This document shows, piece after piece, positions 26,325-36,142 of a DNA stretch of 64,000 bases. The position numbers and the translations under genes were made by a program. The stretch spans positions 1 through 64,000 of the forward strand of contig PSQJ01000006.1 in NCBI GenBank assembly GCA_003045065.1, given 5' to 3'. Within the stretch, counting starts at the first letter, position 1; the number at the start of each line of letters is the position of its first letter. The stretch is from Candidatus Liberibacter europaeus. Lineage in GTDB: Bacteria; Pseudomonadota; Alphaproteobacteria; Rhizobiales; Rhizobiaceae. Below the pieces are notes generated by a model, which ran no database searches, was not told where the DNA came from, and was given only the letters and a program-made list of their open reading frames with translations.

Positions 26325-28679
26325 TTAAGATTTTGGAAAGGGTAAGACATTACTAGGTTCTTCATCAATAGATTCAAAAGTAGATCTGAGTTTTAAACCT
26401 TTGATAACCCGCTTAGTTTTCCATTGATTGTCTGTTTTTGTGCATTTGCTATCTTGCTCAAACCCCTTTGTTTTCAGATTGCGAGAGAAAGTCCGAGATT
26501 GGACGGAATGACGCGATTTTTCCTCAGTTTTTAAATAGTTGTTATAGCTTTCAGTTAAAACCGCAATTTCTTCATAGTACTCATTCCCTATTTCACAACA
26601 CTCTTCAATCCATGTTTTATATGTATCTAAATCGGTTCTACACGCATCTACCGCTTTTAAACATATTTCGGGAATAGCAAGGTCATGACCCCTTTGGAGA
26701 TAATCCCGCAATCCTTGTAAAAACCATTTTTTAGCCTCAAGTGCATATGTTGGTAATTTACGTTCTACGGTTGGATCAACGTTTGCTATTTCGCGGTTGA
26801 ACGGAATAACAACTATTCTTCTCCATATACTGTTATCTATACTTCTAATTAACGGAAATTTATTAGTAGTGATGAAAGGAGTAAAACTAGCTTTTTTGCG
26901 GATCATCGCATTTGAATAAAGTAATCTAGATGCTAAGGTATCCCCTCCAGTTATGGCTTTAACTATAGCTTCGTTTAAAGGGGCATGTTCGTTAGTTTCA
27001 TTAATTACTGCAATACGAGATCCAAAAGCGTTAATAATACTAGGACTAGGTCCGCCTGAATCTCCCTCAAAAGCACTCATGATATCTGTGAATTGTAGAT
27101 GAGCTATATAATCATCGCCGAAAGCATGTTGTAACAGTTTTATTAAAGTACTTTTACCACTATTTCCAACTCCTAAAAGATTTACTATTTTTTGAGCTTC
27201 GTTACCTCCATATAAAGCCATACCAACTATACGTGCGAAGAAATGCATAACCTCTTCATGTTCGAAATAGGTAGAAACTAATTTTATGAATTCTTTAGAA
27301 GGTTTACCCTCAACAAAAGGAGTGTTTGTAGATTTGGTGATATAGAGTTCTTCCTTTGGTATGATTTTTTGTCCAGTTTCTAAATCAGTAATACCGTCTT
27401 TTTCGCCTATATAACGTAGGGAATTATCTAGTTTATCAGATGTTATGTTAAAAAGGCTTTTTGACTCAATAGCATTGGCGGTTGATTTAGCCCTTGATTG
27501 TTCGGTAACATTGCGTTTGTTATAAGCTTTGAAAAACAATTCTCTAGATTTTTTCTTATTCCCTTTATCGTCTTCGTATTCTTCGCAAATATCAAAAGCG
27601 TCCTCTGCTATGGAAGTAAGAAACTCCATGACGTAACCCGCTATTTTATCATTTGTGATTTTCCAAATATAACGGTTGTTTTTGTCTTTTTTATACCATT
27701 CTTTAGTATCCGCGGTGTAAAGGAATTGTCCCCTTTTACAAATGGAAAACAAAGCTTTATTGTAACTATCGCAAAACCGATCTGCTAAAAGGCCGTTTGG
27801 GATTAAGTTTTTATGATGATAAAACAATGATGCAAAGGTAGAGCGTTTCTTATCTTTATCCCCTATTTCTTCAAAATCGAATGTATCCCATTTGTAATTG
27901 AAGTTTTCCTCATTATAGGTACTACCCTGTTTACTCCAACGTCTAGCAATTTCTTTTCCTTTATTTGAACCTCGTGTTTCGTGATGAACCGCCATGACAA
28001 TAGGTATCCATTCATCATGAGTGCCATTGTAGAATTCTTCATTAAAACAGGATAAAAAGGCGGTAATTTCTCTATTGGTATATTGTCTATTACCAACGTT
28101 ATTCCATTCTTTGACAGGTTTTTTTGTTTTTTGTTTGATAATCGGAGTTGTTTGTTCTGTAAAAAGTTCAAAAAGATATTCAACATCCTTTTCGGATAAC
28201 AGAGGTAGCTCTTCCGCTTTGAACTCATGTGGTGGTTTTGACCATGTGTATTCTTCTTTTGTTACAGGATGGATATTATAAGCAACGAAATACTGCCCAT
28301 CACCCAAAATATCAAGATGTCCTTGTTGGCTATCTGGGGTTTTCTTCTTTTTAATTCCGGTTTGTTTCATGCGGAAAGGAATGAGGAATTTAGGTTTTTG
28401 TCCTATTCTGATATGTGGTGTGCCATAGTTAAGTTCGAAACCTTCCATAAAGGTTTCAGATGTTTTTGCATCTTTTGAATCTACATCAAAGGCGTAAATG
28501 GGATGTTTACCAATTCCACAAACCATTCCGAAACCACACAAAGGTAGATTGTCGATAGAGGTATGTGATAATAGTTGTTTTTCCCATTTACCAGCTTGTA
28601 ACGGTCTTTTATCTTTATGGCGTAAAGCAATGAGATTAAACCCGTTATTGATACAGGTTTTAGCTTGGTCCTTCCACAT
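26325..28679 (-). CDS. Primase-polymerase / D5-type helicase
   Basis: N-terminal PrimPol-like region; Walker A LLGVGNSGKSTLIKLL; TTNKFPLIRSIDNSIWRRIVVIPF. Confidence 0.88.
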   Translation of the reverse strand: MWKDQAKTCINNGFNLIALRHKDKRPLQAGKWEKQLLSHTSIDNLPLCGFGMVCGIGKHPIYAFDVDSKDAKTSETFMEGFELNYGTPHIRIGQKPKFLIPFRMKQTGIKKKKTPDSQQGHLDILGDGQYFVAYNIHPVTKEEYTWSKPPHEFKAEELPLLSEKDVEYLFELFTEQTTPIIKQKTKKPVKEWNNVGNRQYTNREITAFLSCFNEEFYNGTHDEWIPIVMAVHHETRGSNKGKEIARRWSKQGSTYNEENFNYKWDTFDFEEIGDKDKKRSTFASLFYHHKNLIPNGLLADRFCDSYNKALFSICKRGQFLYTADTKEWYKKDKNNRYIWKITNDKIAGYVMEFLTSIAEDAFDICEEYEDDKGNKKKSRELFFKAYNKRNVTEQSRAKSTANAIESKSLFNITSDKLDNSLRYIGEKDGITDLETGQKIIPKEELYITKSTNTPFVEGKPSKEFIKLVSTYFEHEEVMHFFARIVGMALYGGNEAQKIVNLLGVGNSGKSTLIKLLQHAFGDDYIAHLQFTDIMSAFEGDSGGPSPSIINAFGSRIAVINETNEHAPLNEAIVKAITGGDTLASRLLYSNAMIRKKASFTPFITTNKFPLIRSIDNSIWRRIVVIPFNREIANVDPTVERKLPTYALEAKKWFLQGLRDYLQRGHDLAIPEICLKAVDACRTDLDTYKTWIEECCEIGNEYYEEIAVLTESYNNYLKTEEKSRHSVQSRTFSRNLKTKGFEQDSKCTKTDNQWKTKRVIKGLKLRSTFESIDEEPSNVLPFPKS

Positions 28680-28681
28680 AT

Positions 28682-29233
28682 TTAGACCTTCATATAAATT
28701 TTGTCTTCTAACGGTATGGCTTTCAACCGTGCTATTTCTCTGTCTAAAGCTATTAGCTCAGCTTTAGTCTTACTAAGAGGCTCTTTTGGAGCTATCCAGC
28801 TTTCTTTGTTTTTTAAGTAACGTTCTTTTATTTTTTCTTTGTTTTTTAAGCGATATCGACGTTGACGTTCATTTATTTTTTCTGGGTTGTTTAAGCGGTA
28901 TTGACGTTGTTGTTCTTTTATTTTTTCTGGGTTGTTTAAGCGATATTGACGTTGTTGTTCTTTTACTTTTTCTGGGTTGTTTAAGCGATATTGACGTTGT
29001 TGTTCTTTTACTTTTTCTGGGTTGTTTAAGCGGTATTGACGTTCTTGTTCTTTTACTTTGTCTTTGTTGTTTAAGCGGTATTGACGTTCTTGTTCTTTTA
29101 CTTTGTCTTTGTTGTTTAAGTAATATTGACGTTTTTGTTCTTTTACTTTTTCTTTGTCATTTAAGTAACGCTGATGATCGTATGCCCGCCTCCGTCGTTT
29201 CCTCTCTTCATCTGTTAATTTGATTCTGGACAT
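28682..29233 (-). CDS. Protein with 15-aa tandem repeats (RQYRLNNPEKVKEQQ)
   Basis: About 8 consecutive units, 45-bp DNA period at ~28815-29180. Confidence 0.8.
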   Translation of the reverse strand: MSRIKLTDEERKRRRRAYDHQRYLNDKEKVKEQKRQYYLNNKDKVKEQERQYRLNNKDKVKEQERQYRLNNPEKVKEQQRQYRLNNPEKVKEQQRQYRLNNPEKIKEQQRQYRLNNPEKINERQRRYRLKNKEKIKERYLKNKESWIAPKEPLSKTKAELIALDREIARLKAIPLEDKIYMKV

Positions 29234-29652
29234 GACTCGGAGGTTCCATTAGACTCACATACATCTTCATCAGGATTAGATGATTTGTTTAAATCTTTAG
29301 TTTCAATGTTTCTGATGGTTTTCATGAGTGGTTGTAATAGTTCTTTTACTGCTTTTTTAGCCTCTAATTCAATGTGTCTTAAGCCGTCTTCGATGCGTCT
29401 TAAGTCGTCCGGCGATAAAGCGATATCCAGTTGAAGCTCTATTTCTATAGTCACCCTTTTTGTCATGTGATCTATAGAAGAGGTGAAAACCTTAACTTCT
29501 GGATTGTCTTTATTCCTTCTTAAAATTTCAATATGGTTCTCTTTGCCCGCTTTAATGAGTTTTGCTATTAATTCAAAATGGTTCTCTATTATTTCAGTAT
29601 GGTTCGCTAGTAGTTCCTTATGTTTCTGTACTATTTCACTATTCATTGGCAT
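29215..29652 (-). CDS. Small phage protein, paralogous to 29643-29891
   Basis: Shares TIRNIETKDLNKSSNPDxDVCE tail. Confidence 0.65.
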   Translation of the reverse strand: MPMNSEIVQKHKELLANHTEIIENHFELIAKLIKAGKENHIEILRRNKDNPEVKVFTSSIDHMTKRVTIEIELQLDIALSPDDLRRIEDGLRHIELEAKKAVKELLQPLMKTIRNIETKDLNKSSNPDEDVCESNGTSESCPESN

Positions 29653-29891
29653 GCCTCACATACATCGTCATCAGGATTAGATGATTTGTTTAAATCTTTA
29701 GTTTCAATGTTTCTGATAGTAGTTTTGAGTGGTTGTAAATGTTCTTTTACCGCTTCTTTAGCCTCTAATGTGATGTGTCTTAAAGCATCATCCGATAGTC
29801 CATTATTTAGTTCTAATTGTATAATCAACGTACTTTCCTCAAAATCTACCCGACGGGTAAGAACCTCAAAATCTAAATCGTTATTTGTCAT
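29643..29891 (-). CDS. Small phage protein, paralogue of previous
   Basis: 82 aa, overlapping operon arrangement. Confidence 0.65.
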   Translation of the reverse strand: MTNNDLDFEVLTRRVDFEESTLIIQLELNNGLSDDALRHITLEAKEAVKEHLQPLKTTIRNIETKDLNKSSNPDDDVCEACQ

Positions 29892-30090
29892 TGTCTTTAT
29901 TCCTTTCTAGAATTTCAGAAACTATTTCTTGAAACGGATGGAGCAAAGGTTCGCTTTCTTCAGCTTTTATCTTAAGTGCTTTCATAATATCTTCTGACAC
30001 TTCAGCATCTGCCATAACATGGAAAGTTATTATTATTCCTTTCTCATCTTGATCAACATTAGACATGACACGGGTTTTAACTTCATTCAT
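29881..30090 (-). CDS. Small phage early protein
   Basis: 69 aa, first gene leftward of operator copy 2. Confidence 0.6.
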   Translation of the reverse strand: MNEVKTRVMSNVDQDEKGIIITFHVMADAEVSEDIMKALKIKAEESEPLLHPFQEIVSEILERNKDNDK

Positions 30091-30159
30091 TTCTTTATCT
30101 CTTTCTGAATGTGGGAGTTGCCCGTGTTATAGCACGGTTAATAAAAGGTGTCTATAAAA

Positions 30160-30220
30160 ATATTAGGTATATTTCCTAATTATTCTCTTGACTTACTAGG
30201 AATTATACCTAATACTACCA
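30160..30220. promoter_or_regulatory. Divergent operator/promoter region, copy 2
   Basis: 60 of 61 bases identical to 21030-21090, same orientation. Confidence 0.8.
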
Positions 30221-30308
30221 CCACACAAACGTATAAATATTAGTTGTGCAAATAGAAAAATTATAAAGATCAGTTGCTAAATAGATACAAATACAAAGAC
30301 AAAAGAGG

Positions 30309-30635
30309 ATGAAGATGGGCAAAGTTAAAGACCAATTTATAGATATCCCTACGTTTTATGACGATAACTTAGAAGAGAGCGAGAGACTAAAACTTACGCC
30401 AGATGTCCGAATGATTGAAGCTGAAATCCAGAGCTATTTAGTTTCTGCTCTTGAAGATTTTGAGGATCTTAAAGATCCCGACGGAGACACTTTAGACAAG
30501 ATTGAAGTGACGGACAGTATCATCATTAAGATTTCAAGAGCACTAGGATGGAGTCAAATACTTATGACTCTCTTAAAACAGAAAAAAGAAGAAGAAAATG
30601 TCAGAGAGAGCAAATCTTATGCAGGACAGAATTAG
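30309..30635 (+). CDS. Hypothetical early protein
   Basis: 108 aa, first gene rightward of operator copy 2. Confidence 0.65.
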   Translation: MKMGKVKDQFIDIPTFYDDNLEESERLKLTPDVRMIEAEIQSYLVSALEDFEDLKDPDGDTLDKIEVTDSIIIKISRALGWSQILMTLLKQKKEEENVRESKSYAGQN

Positions 30636-30737
30636 ATTATGAATTTTAGAGTTACCCAATAATGGGGTTCGGGGGTGGTTTTTTTGTTTCTCCAGCAATT
30701 TCCCACCCCCAGTAGTAAGCAGAATGAGAGATTTAAC

Positions 30738-31079
30738 ATGAACATAGAAACAATCGAACAAGCTATTAAAACCAGAGACACCACGACTTTATTACAGTTT
30801 CAAAAACTTATTACAAACGGATTATCTCAGATTTTACAAGATAAACCGCAAATTGGGCCAGCTACTATTACTCCTCCTAAAACAGATACTTCGGGGTTAA
30901 AAAAGCGAGTAACGAATTTAGCGTTAAGTTTCATTGAGCGGGGTGGGAAGGAAGGCAAGGTTAAATTTCTGAATGAAGTTATAGTGCCTACTTTAGGCGA
31001 GCCTAAGACCTTTGCGGATTGCACGATTGAGGATTTGGATAAGTTAGAAACGAGGTTGTTGGAGCTAGAAGATGCTTGA
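30738..31079 (+). CDS. Hypothetical early protein (start MNIETIEQ)
   Basis: Track ORF 30675; internal ATG is the more plausible start. Confidence 0.6.
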   Translation: MNIETIEQAIKTRDTTTLLQFQKLITNGLSQILQDKPQIGPATITPPKTDTSGLKKRVTNLALSFIERGGKEGKVKFLNEVIVPTLGEPKTFADCTIEDLDKLETRLLELEDA

Positions 31080-31170
31080 TTTCATGTTGGTTCTTAGTGG
31101 AGTGCTCTGTATCGTTTACGTGGTTTTTTTCTTATATGACAACGAACCTCCGTCATCCCCATCAGCTTAA
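31072..31170 (+). CDS. 32-aa single-TM protein
   Basis: MLDFMLVLSGVLCIVYVVFFLYDNEPPSSPSA*; overlaps the upstream stop by 8 nt. Confidence 0.45.
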   Translation: MLDFMLVLSGVLCIVYVVFFLYDNEPPSSPSA

Positions 31171-31209
31171 ATAATTGAAAACAATTTAGATAATTGAAGA
31201 GATTGAATA

Positions 31210-32379
31210 ATGACTAAACACGCTTTTATATCGGCTTCTGGTAGTCATCGGTGGTTGAAATGCCCTGTCGCACCTACCCTTGAAAGCAAAATCCCCCAAA
31301 CAACAAGTATTTATGCTTCTGAAGGTACCTTTGCTCATAACTTCTTAGCATATTGTATAACACAGAATTGTGATGTTGAAAGTTTCAAAGACAAAGAACT
31401 GACTTTTGAAGATGATACCCGTGTGGTTGATGCGGAAATGACATCAAGTGTTCAAATGACATTAGATTATACACGTTCATTTTCTGGAGAAGTTCTATCT
31501 GAAACTGAAGTGCCCCTTGAGCCTTTTACTACGGAGAAAGACGCAACAGGAACAGCGGATATTATTATTTTTGATGATAACCATTGGATTATAGCGGATT
31601 TTAAGTATGGAGCTGGAGTTGAGGTTCAAGCTGAGAATAATACGCAATTGATGTTGTATGCATGTGGAACATTGCATTTATACGCTGATATTCTCGGCAA
31701 ACCTGAAACAATCACATTAGCTATTATTCAACCTCGTATCAGGGCGGGTGATCCAATCAAAGAATGGAAGATATCTACTGTTGATTTATTGGAGAAAGCA
31801 CAAGAGTTCAGAATTAAAGGAGAACGAGCATTAAAGCTTAAAGGCAAAAGGGTTATTCCACTTGATAGTTATGGAGTGGATGAGAACGCTTGTAGATTTT
31901 GTCGGGCTAAAGTTCGTTGTCCTGCGTTGAATAGACATGTGTTGTTGGAATCTTTGCAAGATCCTGCAAGAGGAACTGAGGTAGATTTAGCTAAAGCCTA
32001 TTCGTCGTTATCACTTATTGAACAATATGCCAAAGCGTTAAAAGAAGAGATGTTTAAACGTTTAAGCGATGGAGTAGAAATTAAGGGATATCAACTAGTT
32101 GAAGGACGTAAAGGCAATCGGACCTTTAAAGATACGGAAAAAGCCACGGAGCTTTTAACCGATATCTTAGGTGATAGAGCGTTTAAGAAATCGTTGATTA
32201 CACCTAAAGAAGTGGAGCAATTCCACAAAGAGCGAATTGTACCGACTGAAGTTTGGGAGAAGATACAGGAGTTTATCACAAGAGGAGATGGAAAACCAGT
32301 CATCGCCCCTCGTGATATAACCCCAAAAATCAACCAAATTCAAAAAGCACAATTAAGTGATTTTGAAGTAATGAGTTAG
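31210..32379 (+). CDS. DUF2800 (PD-(D/E)XK nuclease-like) protein
   Basis: SGSHRWLKCPVAPTLES..., GTADIIIFDDNHWIIADFKYG, CRFCRAKVRCPA. Confidence 0.85.
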   Translation: MTKHAFISASGSHRWLKCPVAPTLESKIPQTTSIYASEGTFAHNFLAYCITQNCDVESFKDKELTFEDDTRVVDAEMTSSVQMTLDYTRSFSGEVLSETEVPLEPFTTEKDATGTADIIIFDDNHWIIADFKYGAGVEVQAENNTQLMLYACGTLHLYADILGKPETITLAIIQPRIRAGDPIKEWKISTVDLLEKAQEFRIKGERALKLKGKRVIPLDSYGVDENACRFCRAKVRCPALNRHVLLESLQDPARGTEVDLAKAYSSLSLIEQYAKALKEEMFKRLSDGVEIKGYQLVEGRKGNRTFKDTEKATELLTDILGDRAFKKSLITPKEVEQFHKERIVPTEVWEKIQEFITRGDGKPVIAPRDITPKINQIQKAQLSDFEVMS

Positions 32380-32387
32380 AAAGGATA

Positions 32388-33203
32388 ATGAACATGGCTG
32401 ATATAATACCATTTGAATTTGAAAGCAACGAGATTCGTACAGTTGTGGATAAAAACGGAACAATTGCTTTTGTGGCTAAAGATATAGCTAAGATATTGGG
32501 ATATGAAAGGACTACTGATGCGATAAACGCCCATTGCAGGGGGGCGGTAAAACACCGCCCCCTTAAGACAGAGGGCGGAACTCAAAAAGTACGTATTATA
32601 TCCGAACCTGATGTTTACAGATTGATTGTTAAAAGCAAATTGCCATCTGCGGAGAAGTTTGAACGTAAGGTATTTGAAGAGATATTACCTACTTTACGTA
32701 AAACGGGTAGTTATTCAATTAAGAAACCACCTAAAGCAGTTTCGCCTACTTCTTATATCAAAGCGCATCAGTTCATTAAACAGACATTAAGCCAAACAGG
32801 TTTGAAAGAAAACCAATTGATGTTGGCCACTAATAGAGGTGTTGCGGAACTTACAGGTTTTGACCTTTTAGCTTCTGCTGAAATATCACATCTGCCCTCT
32901 TCTGATAATGACGAGTATTTAACTCCTACATTAATAGGCGAAAAGCTTAATCCCGTGATGAATGCGAAGAACTTGAACAAGCTTTTATTGAGATTGGGAC
33001 TACAACTAAGTAAGGCAACTGGTGGCTATCTACCAACAGCTAAAGGATTGGAATTAGGGGGCAAACTATTTGATGTATCTAAGCATCATACAGATGGTTC
33101 AACTCAACAGCTCAAATGGAATGCAAATTTGTTAATTCCCTTTGTACAAACCCATTTAAACAACCATTCACAAAACAAGGAGAATAAAAATGCAATCAAT
33201 TAA
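32388..33203 (+). CDS. Bro-N antirepressor with C-terminal domain shared with the Rha-type protein
   Basis: IRTVVDKNGTIAFVAKDIAKILGYERTTDAINAHCRG... Confidence 0.85.
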   Translation: MNMADIIPFEFESNEIRTVVDKNGTIAFVAKDIAKILGYERTTDAINAHCRGAVKHRPLKTEGGTQKVRIISEPDVYRLIVKSKLPSAEKFERKVFEEILPTLRKTGSYSIKKPPKAVSPTSYIKAHQFIKQTLSQTGLKENQLMLATNRGVAELTGFDLLASAEISHLPSSDNDEYLTPTLIGEKLNPVMNAKNLNKLLLRLGLQLSKATGGYLPTAKGLELGGKLFDVSKHHTDGSTQQLKWNANLLIPFVQTHLNNHSQNKENKNAIN

Positions 33204-33822
33204 TGTCAAAGGTCGTCTTTCCTACCCAGCATTAGACAAGATGGTAAGTATGACATCGCCCGATGGTAAATCGTATGAATACTATGGTGCTGATATCATT
33301 ATACCAAAATCGGATACAACACAGCTTAAAGCTATTATGGACGTGATGAAAGCCGCTGTGAAAGAAGCTTTCCCTAATGCCGATGTTGGGAGATTCATAG
33401 AAAACGCTAAAGTTAAAAACAGGATTATCCTTAAAGACGGAGATGCAAAAATAGCTTCAGCATCTAAACCTGAAGTTTATGAAAAATCATATACAAATTG
33501 TATGTATATCTCAGCAAAAAACAAGATAACTCAACCGTTATTAATTGATCGTCAAGTCCGACTTGTGAGTAATCCAAAAGAGGTATTTTATCCTGGTTGT
33601 CATGTTATAGCGAAGCTTAATATCTTAGCATATGAGTTAGAAACATATAAAACTAAAGGGCTTTCTTGTACTTTAACTGGTGTTCAGTTCTTTAAGAATG
33701 ATGAACGTTGGGGATCGTCTCCAAAAGCGGACCATGATGATTTCGAAAACTACGGAGATGAAGAAGACGAAACAACTAATTCAACTTTTGCATCTGCTGA
33801 ACTTAATGAAATGCCTTGGTAA
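33190..33822 (+). CDS. DUF2815 (SSB-like) protein
   Basis: GRLSYPALDKM...; sits between DUF2800/Bro and PolA as in many phages. Confidence 0.8.
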   Translation: MQSINVKGRLSYPALDKMVSMTSPDGKSYEYYGADIIIPKSDTTQLKAIMDVMKAAVKEAFPNADVGRFIENAKVKNRIILKDGDAKIASASKPEVYEKSYTNCMYISAKNKITQPLLIDRQVRLVSNPKEVFYPGCHVIAKLNILAYELETYKTKGLSCTLTGVQFFKNDERWGSSPKADHDDFENYGDEEDETTNSTFASAELNEMPW

Positions 33823-35855
33823 TCATGTTAAAGTTGTTGTTCATAGACATAGAAACGAGAAGTCCTAAACCCTTACCCAAAGTTGGGGTTTGGGCATATG
33901 CAGAAGAAGCTATTATAACTTTATGTGCATATGCATTTGAGAATGAGGGAGTTAAATTGTGGGATCGTACTAAAACATCCCTCATTCCATCTGACCTACT
34001 CGCCTATTTACAAGATCCAGAAACTATATGTGTTGCTCACAATAGTTTGTTTGAGCGGGTATTGTTTAAAAAGTCTTTGAATATAGATATCCCTATTCAC
34101 CGTTGGATTTGTACAAGTGTTTTAGCACGGGTGAATGGTTTACCGTCATCTTTGAAGAACGCATGTCTTGCATTGAGGTTTCCTGAACGTCTCACTAAAA
34201 TGGATGAGGGCAAAGCTCTTATTGCTCGTTTTTGTGGGGGATCCATTGATACCTCCCCTTATGATATTAATAAACCTAATCATAGACACGCATGGGGGTT
34301 ATTTGGGGAATATTGCAAACGAGATGTTGAAGCAACAAGAGAGTTATATAATAGATTAACCCCTTTATCAAAATCAGAAAGAGCTTTGTGGCTTCTTGAT
34401 CAAACAATTAATGATCGGGGTTATGCTATTGATTTGGAACTTGTTACCAAACTACAAAACCTCATAAGCACTGAAAGAGAACGTTTAGATGCGGAGATAC
34501 AAACCTTAACAAATGAGGTTGTTCAATCCTCCCGTCGTACTGAGCTTTTAAATAACTATCTATTTGTGATGGAGGGTGTAGATCTTCCTGACATGAAGGA
34601 GGATACAGTTAGAACTGCATTAGCTCAAACCCCTATCACAGAAAACGCACAAGTCATTTTGACTAATAGATTGTTATCCTCCCAATCGTCCATTTTGAAA
34701 CTAAACACGTTATCGAAAGCTATTAGTAGTGATGCTCGACTTAGAGGAACATTGCAGTTTTACGGAGCAAGCCGAACTGGCCGTTGGTCTGGTTGTGTGT
34801 TTCAACCGCAAAATCTTCCACGTCAACAACGTAGTTCTACAGAACTTGAACAAGATGTTCAAACACTGTTGTCTGACGGATCTATTACAGATCCCCTTAG
34901 TTTTGCTAGTGATTGTGTCCGATCTTGTATCATAGCTTCAAAAGGTAAAAAACTCGTTGTTGCGGATTTAGCAGGAATTGAAGCGCGTGTATTGGCTTGG
35001 ATAGCAGGTGAACAATGGAAGATAAACGCTTTTCTTCAAAACGAAGATGTCTATGTAACCTCCTATGCTAAAGCGTTTAACGTCTCTATTGATGTTGTAA
35101 CCAAAGATCAGAGAGCTATTGGGAAAGTTATGGAATTAGCCTTAGGCTATCAAGGAGGTGCTAAGGTTTTTCAAAAAATGGCATCTAATTTAGGATTAGA
35201 TCTAAAACGGTTTAGCGAGAATGTCAGAAAAACCACAAGTATCGAAGATTGGGAACAAGCAGAAAATCGTTGTATTTGGATGCAAGAGACGTATCCAGAA
35301 TTTGCTGTAGAAGATTTGTTTATTGGAACAGCTTGTGAATTAGTTAAAACGGCATGGCGAACCAAACACAAACAAGTAGTTCAGCTATGGAAAGATTGTG
35401 AAGAGGGATTTGACTGTGTTGTGAAAGAAGGTCGGTCAATAGTGGCTAGACGGGCGAGTTACGTTCCTCGTCTTATAATGAAGAAACAAAATCAAAATGT
35501 TCTAATCACCCTGCCCTCTCAACGAAATCTTGTTTATGTCGATGTGAAAAATGATCGATCATATCTTAATTCCGCAACATCTCAGTTAATGCGAGAACGA
35601 ACCTATGGTGGGAAATTAACTGAGAATATTGTGCAAGCAGTTAGTAGAGATATTTTAGCTCAAGGAATGATTAATGCAACTCAAGCTGGATATCCAATAG
35701 TTCTCACAGTTCATGATGAGATTGTTTGTGAAGTTCCTGATACTTCGGAATATAACGCTCAAACACTTTGTGAGCTTATGACCCAAAATCCTATTTGGGC
35801 AAAGGGGCTTCCCCTAAAAGCCGAAGGCTATGAAGCAAAGAGATATCGGAAATGA
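33816..35855 (+). CDS. Phage family A DNA polymerase
   Basis: LFIDIETRS exonuclease start; ADLAGIEARVLAWIAGE; LTVHDEIVCEVP. Confidence 0.93.
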   Translation: MVIMLKLLFIDIETRSPKPLPKVGVWAYAEEAIITLCAYAFENEGVKLWDRTKTSLIPSDLLAYLQDPETICVAHNSLFERVLFKKSLNIDIPIHRWICTSVLARVNGLPSSLKNACLALRFPERLTKMDEGKALIARFCGGSIDTSPYDINKPNHRHAWGLFGEYCKRDVEATRELYNRLTPLSKSERALWLLDQTINDRGYAIDLELVTKLQNLISTERERLDAEIQTLTNEVVQSSRRTELLNNYLFVMEGVDLPDMKEDTVRTALAQTPITENAQVILTNRLLSSQSSILKLNTLSKAISSDARLRGTLQFYGASRTGRWSGCVFQPQNLPRQQRSSTELEQDVQTLLSDGSITDPLSFASDCVRSCIIASKGKKLVVADLAGIEARVLAWIAGEQWKINAFLQNEDVYVTSYAKAFNVSIDVVTKDQRAIGKVMELALGYQGGAKVFQKMASNLGLDLKRFSENVRKTTSIEDWEQAENRCIWMQETYPEFAVEDLFIGTACELVKTAWRTKHKQVVQLWKDCEEGFDCVVKEGRSIVARRASYVPRLIMKKQNQNVLITLPSQRNLVYVDVKNDRSYLNSATSQLMRERTYGGKLTENIVQAVSRDILAQGMINATQAGYPIVLTVHDEIVCEVPDTSEYNAQTLCELMTQNPIWAKGLPLKAEGYEAKRYRK

Positions 35856-36142
35856 TAGCGGAATCAACTTTAGAAAAACGTTTAGTTAAAGGAGTTCGTG
35901 AGCTTGATTGTTTTATTCGCAAAATCCAGTTCATCAGCCACAGAGGCTGTCCTGACCGCTTGATTATTACACCTCAAGGAACTCTCTTTTGGGTAGAGAT
36001 GAAGAAAAAAGGAGGCAGATTGTCAACAGCTCAAAAACGGGAAATCCTCACACTTAAACGACATCAGCAGAAAGTTGAAGTTTTGTCATCTGTTCATGAG
36101 GTAGATAACTTTTTGGAAGAATTGAAATGTTACTTAAATTAG
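35852..36142 (+). CDS. VRR-NUC domain nuclease
   Basis: HRGCPDRLIITPQGTLFWVEMKKKGGRLSTAQKREI. Confidence 0.88.
   Translation: MIAESTLEKRLVKGVRELDCFIRKIQFISHRGCPDRLIITPQGTLFWVEMKKKGGRLSTAQKREILTLKRHQQKVEVLSSVHEVDNFLEELKCYLN

Noticed and set aside
28815-29180. Regular repeat spacing resembling a CRISPR array
   Set aside because: Units are contiguous and translated as 15-aa repeats; no variable spacers and no cas genes
28786-29223. Plus-strand 145-aa ORF of LFFLGCLSDIDVVVLL repeats opposite the 15-aa repeat gene
   Set aside because: It is the antisense shadow of the 45-bp tandem repeat; composition artefact
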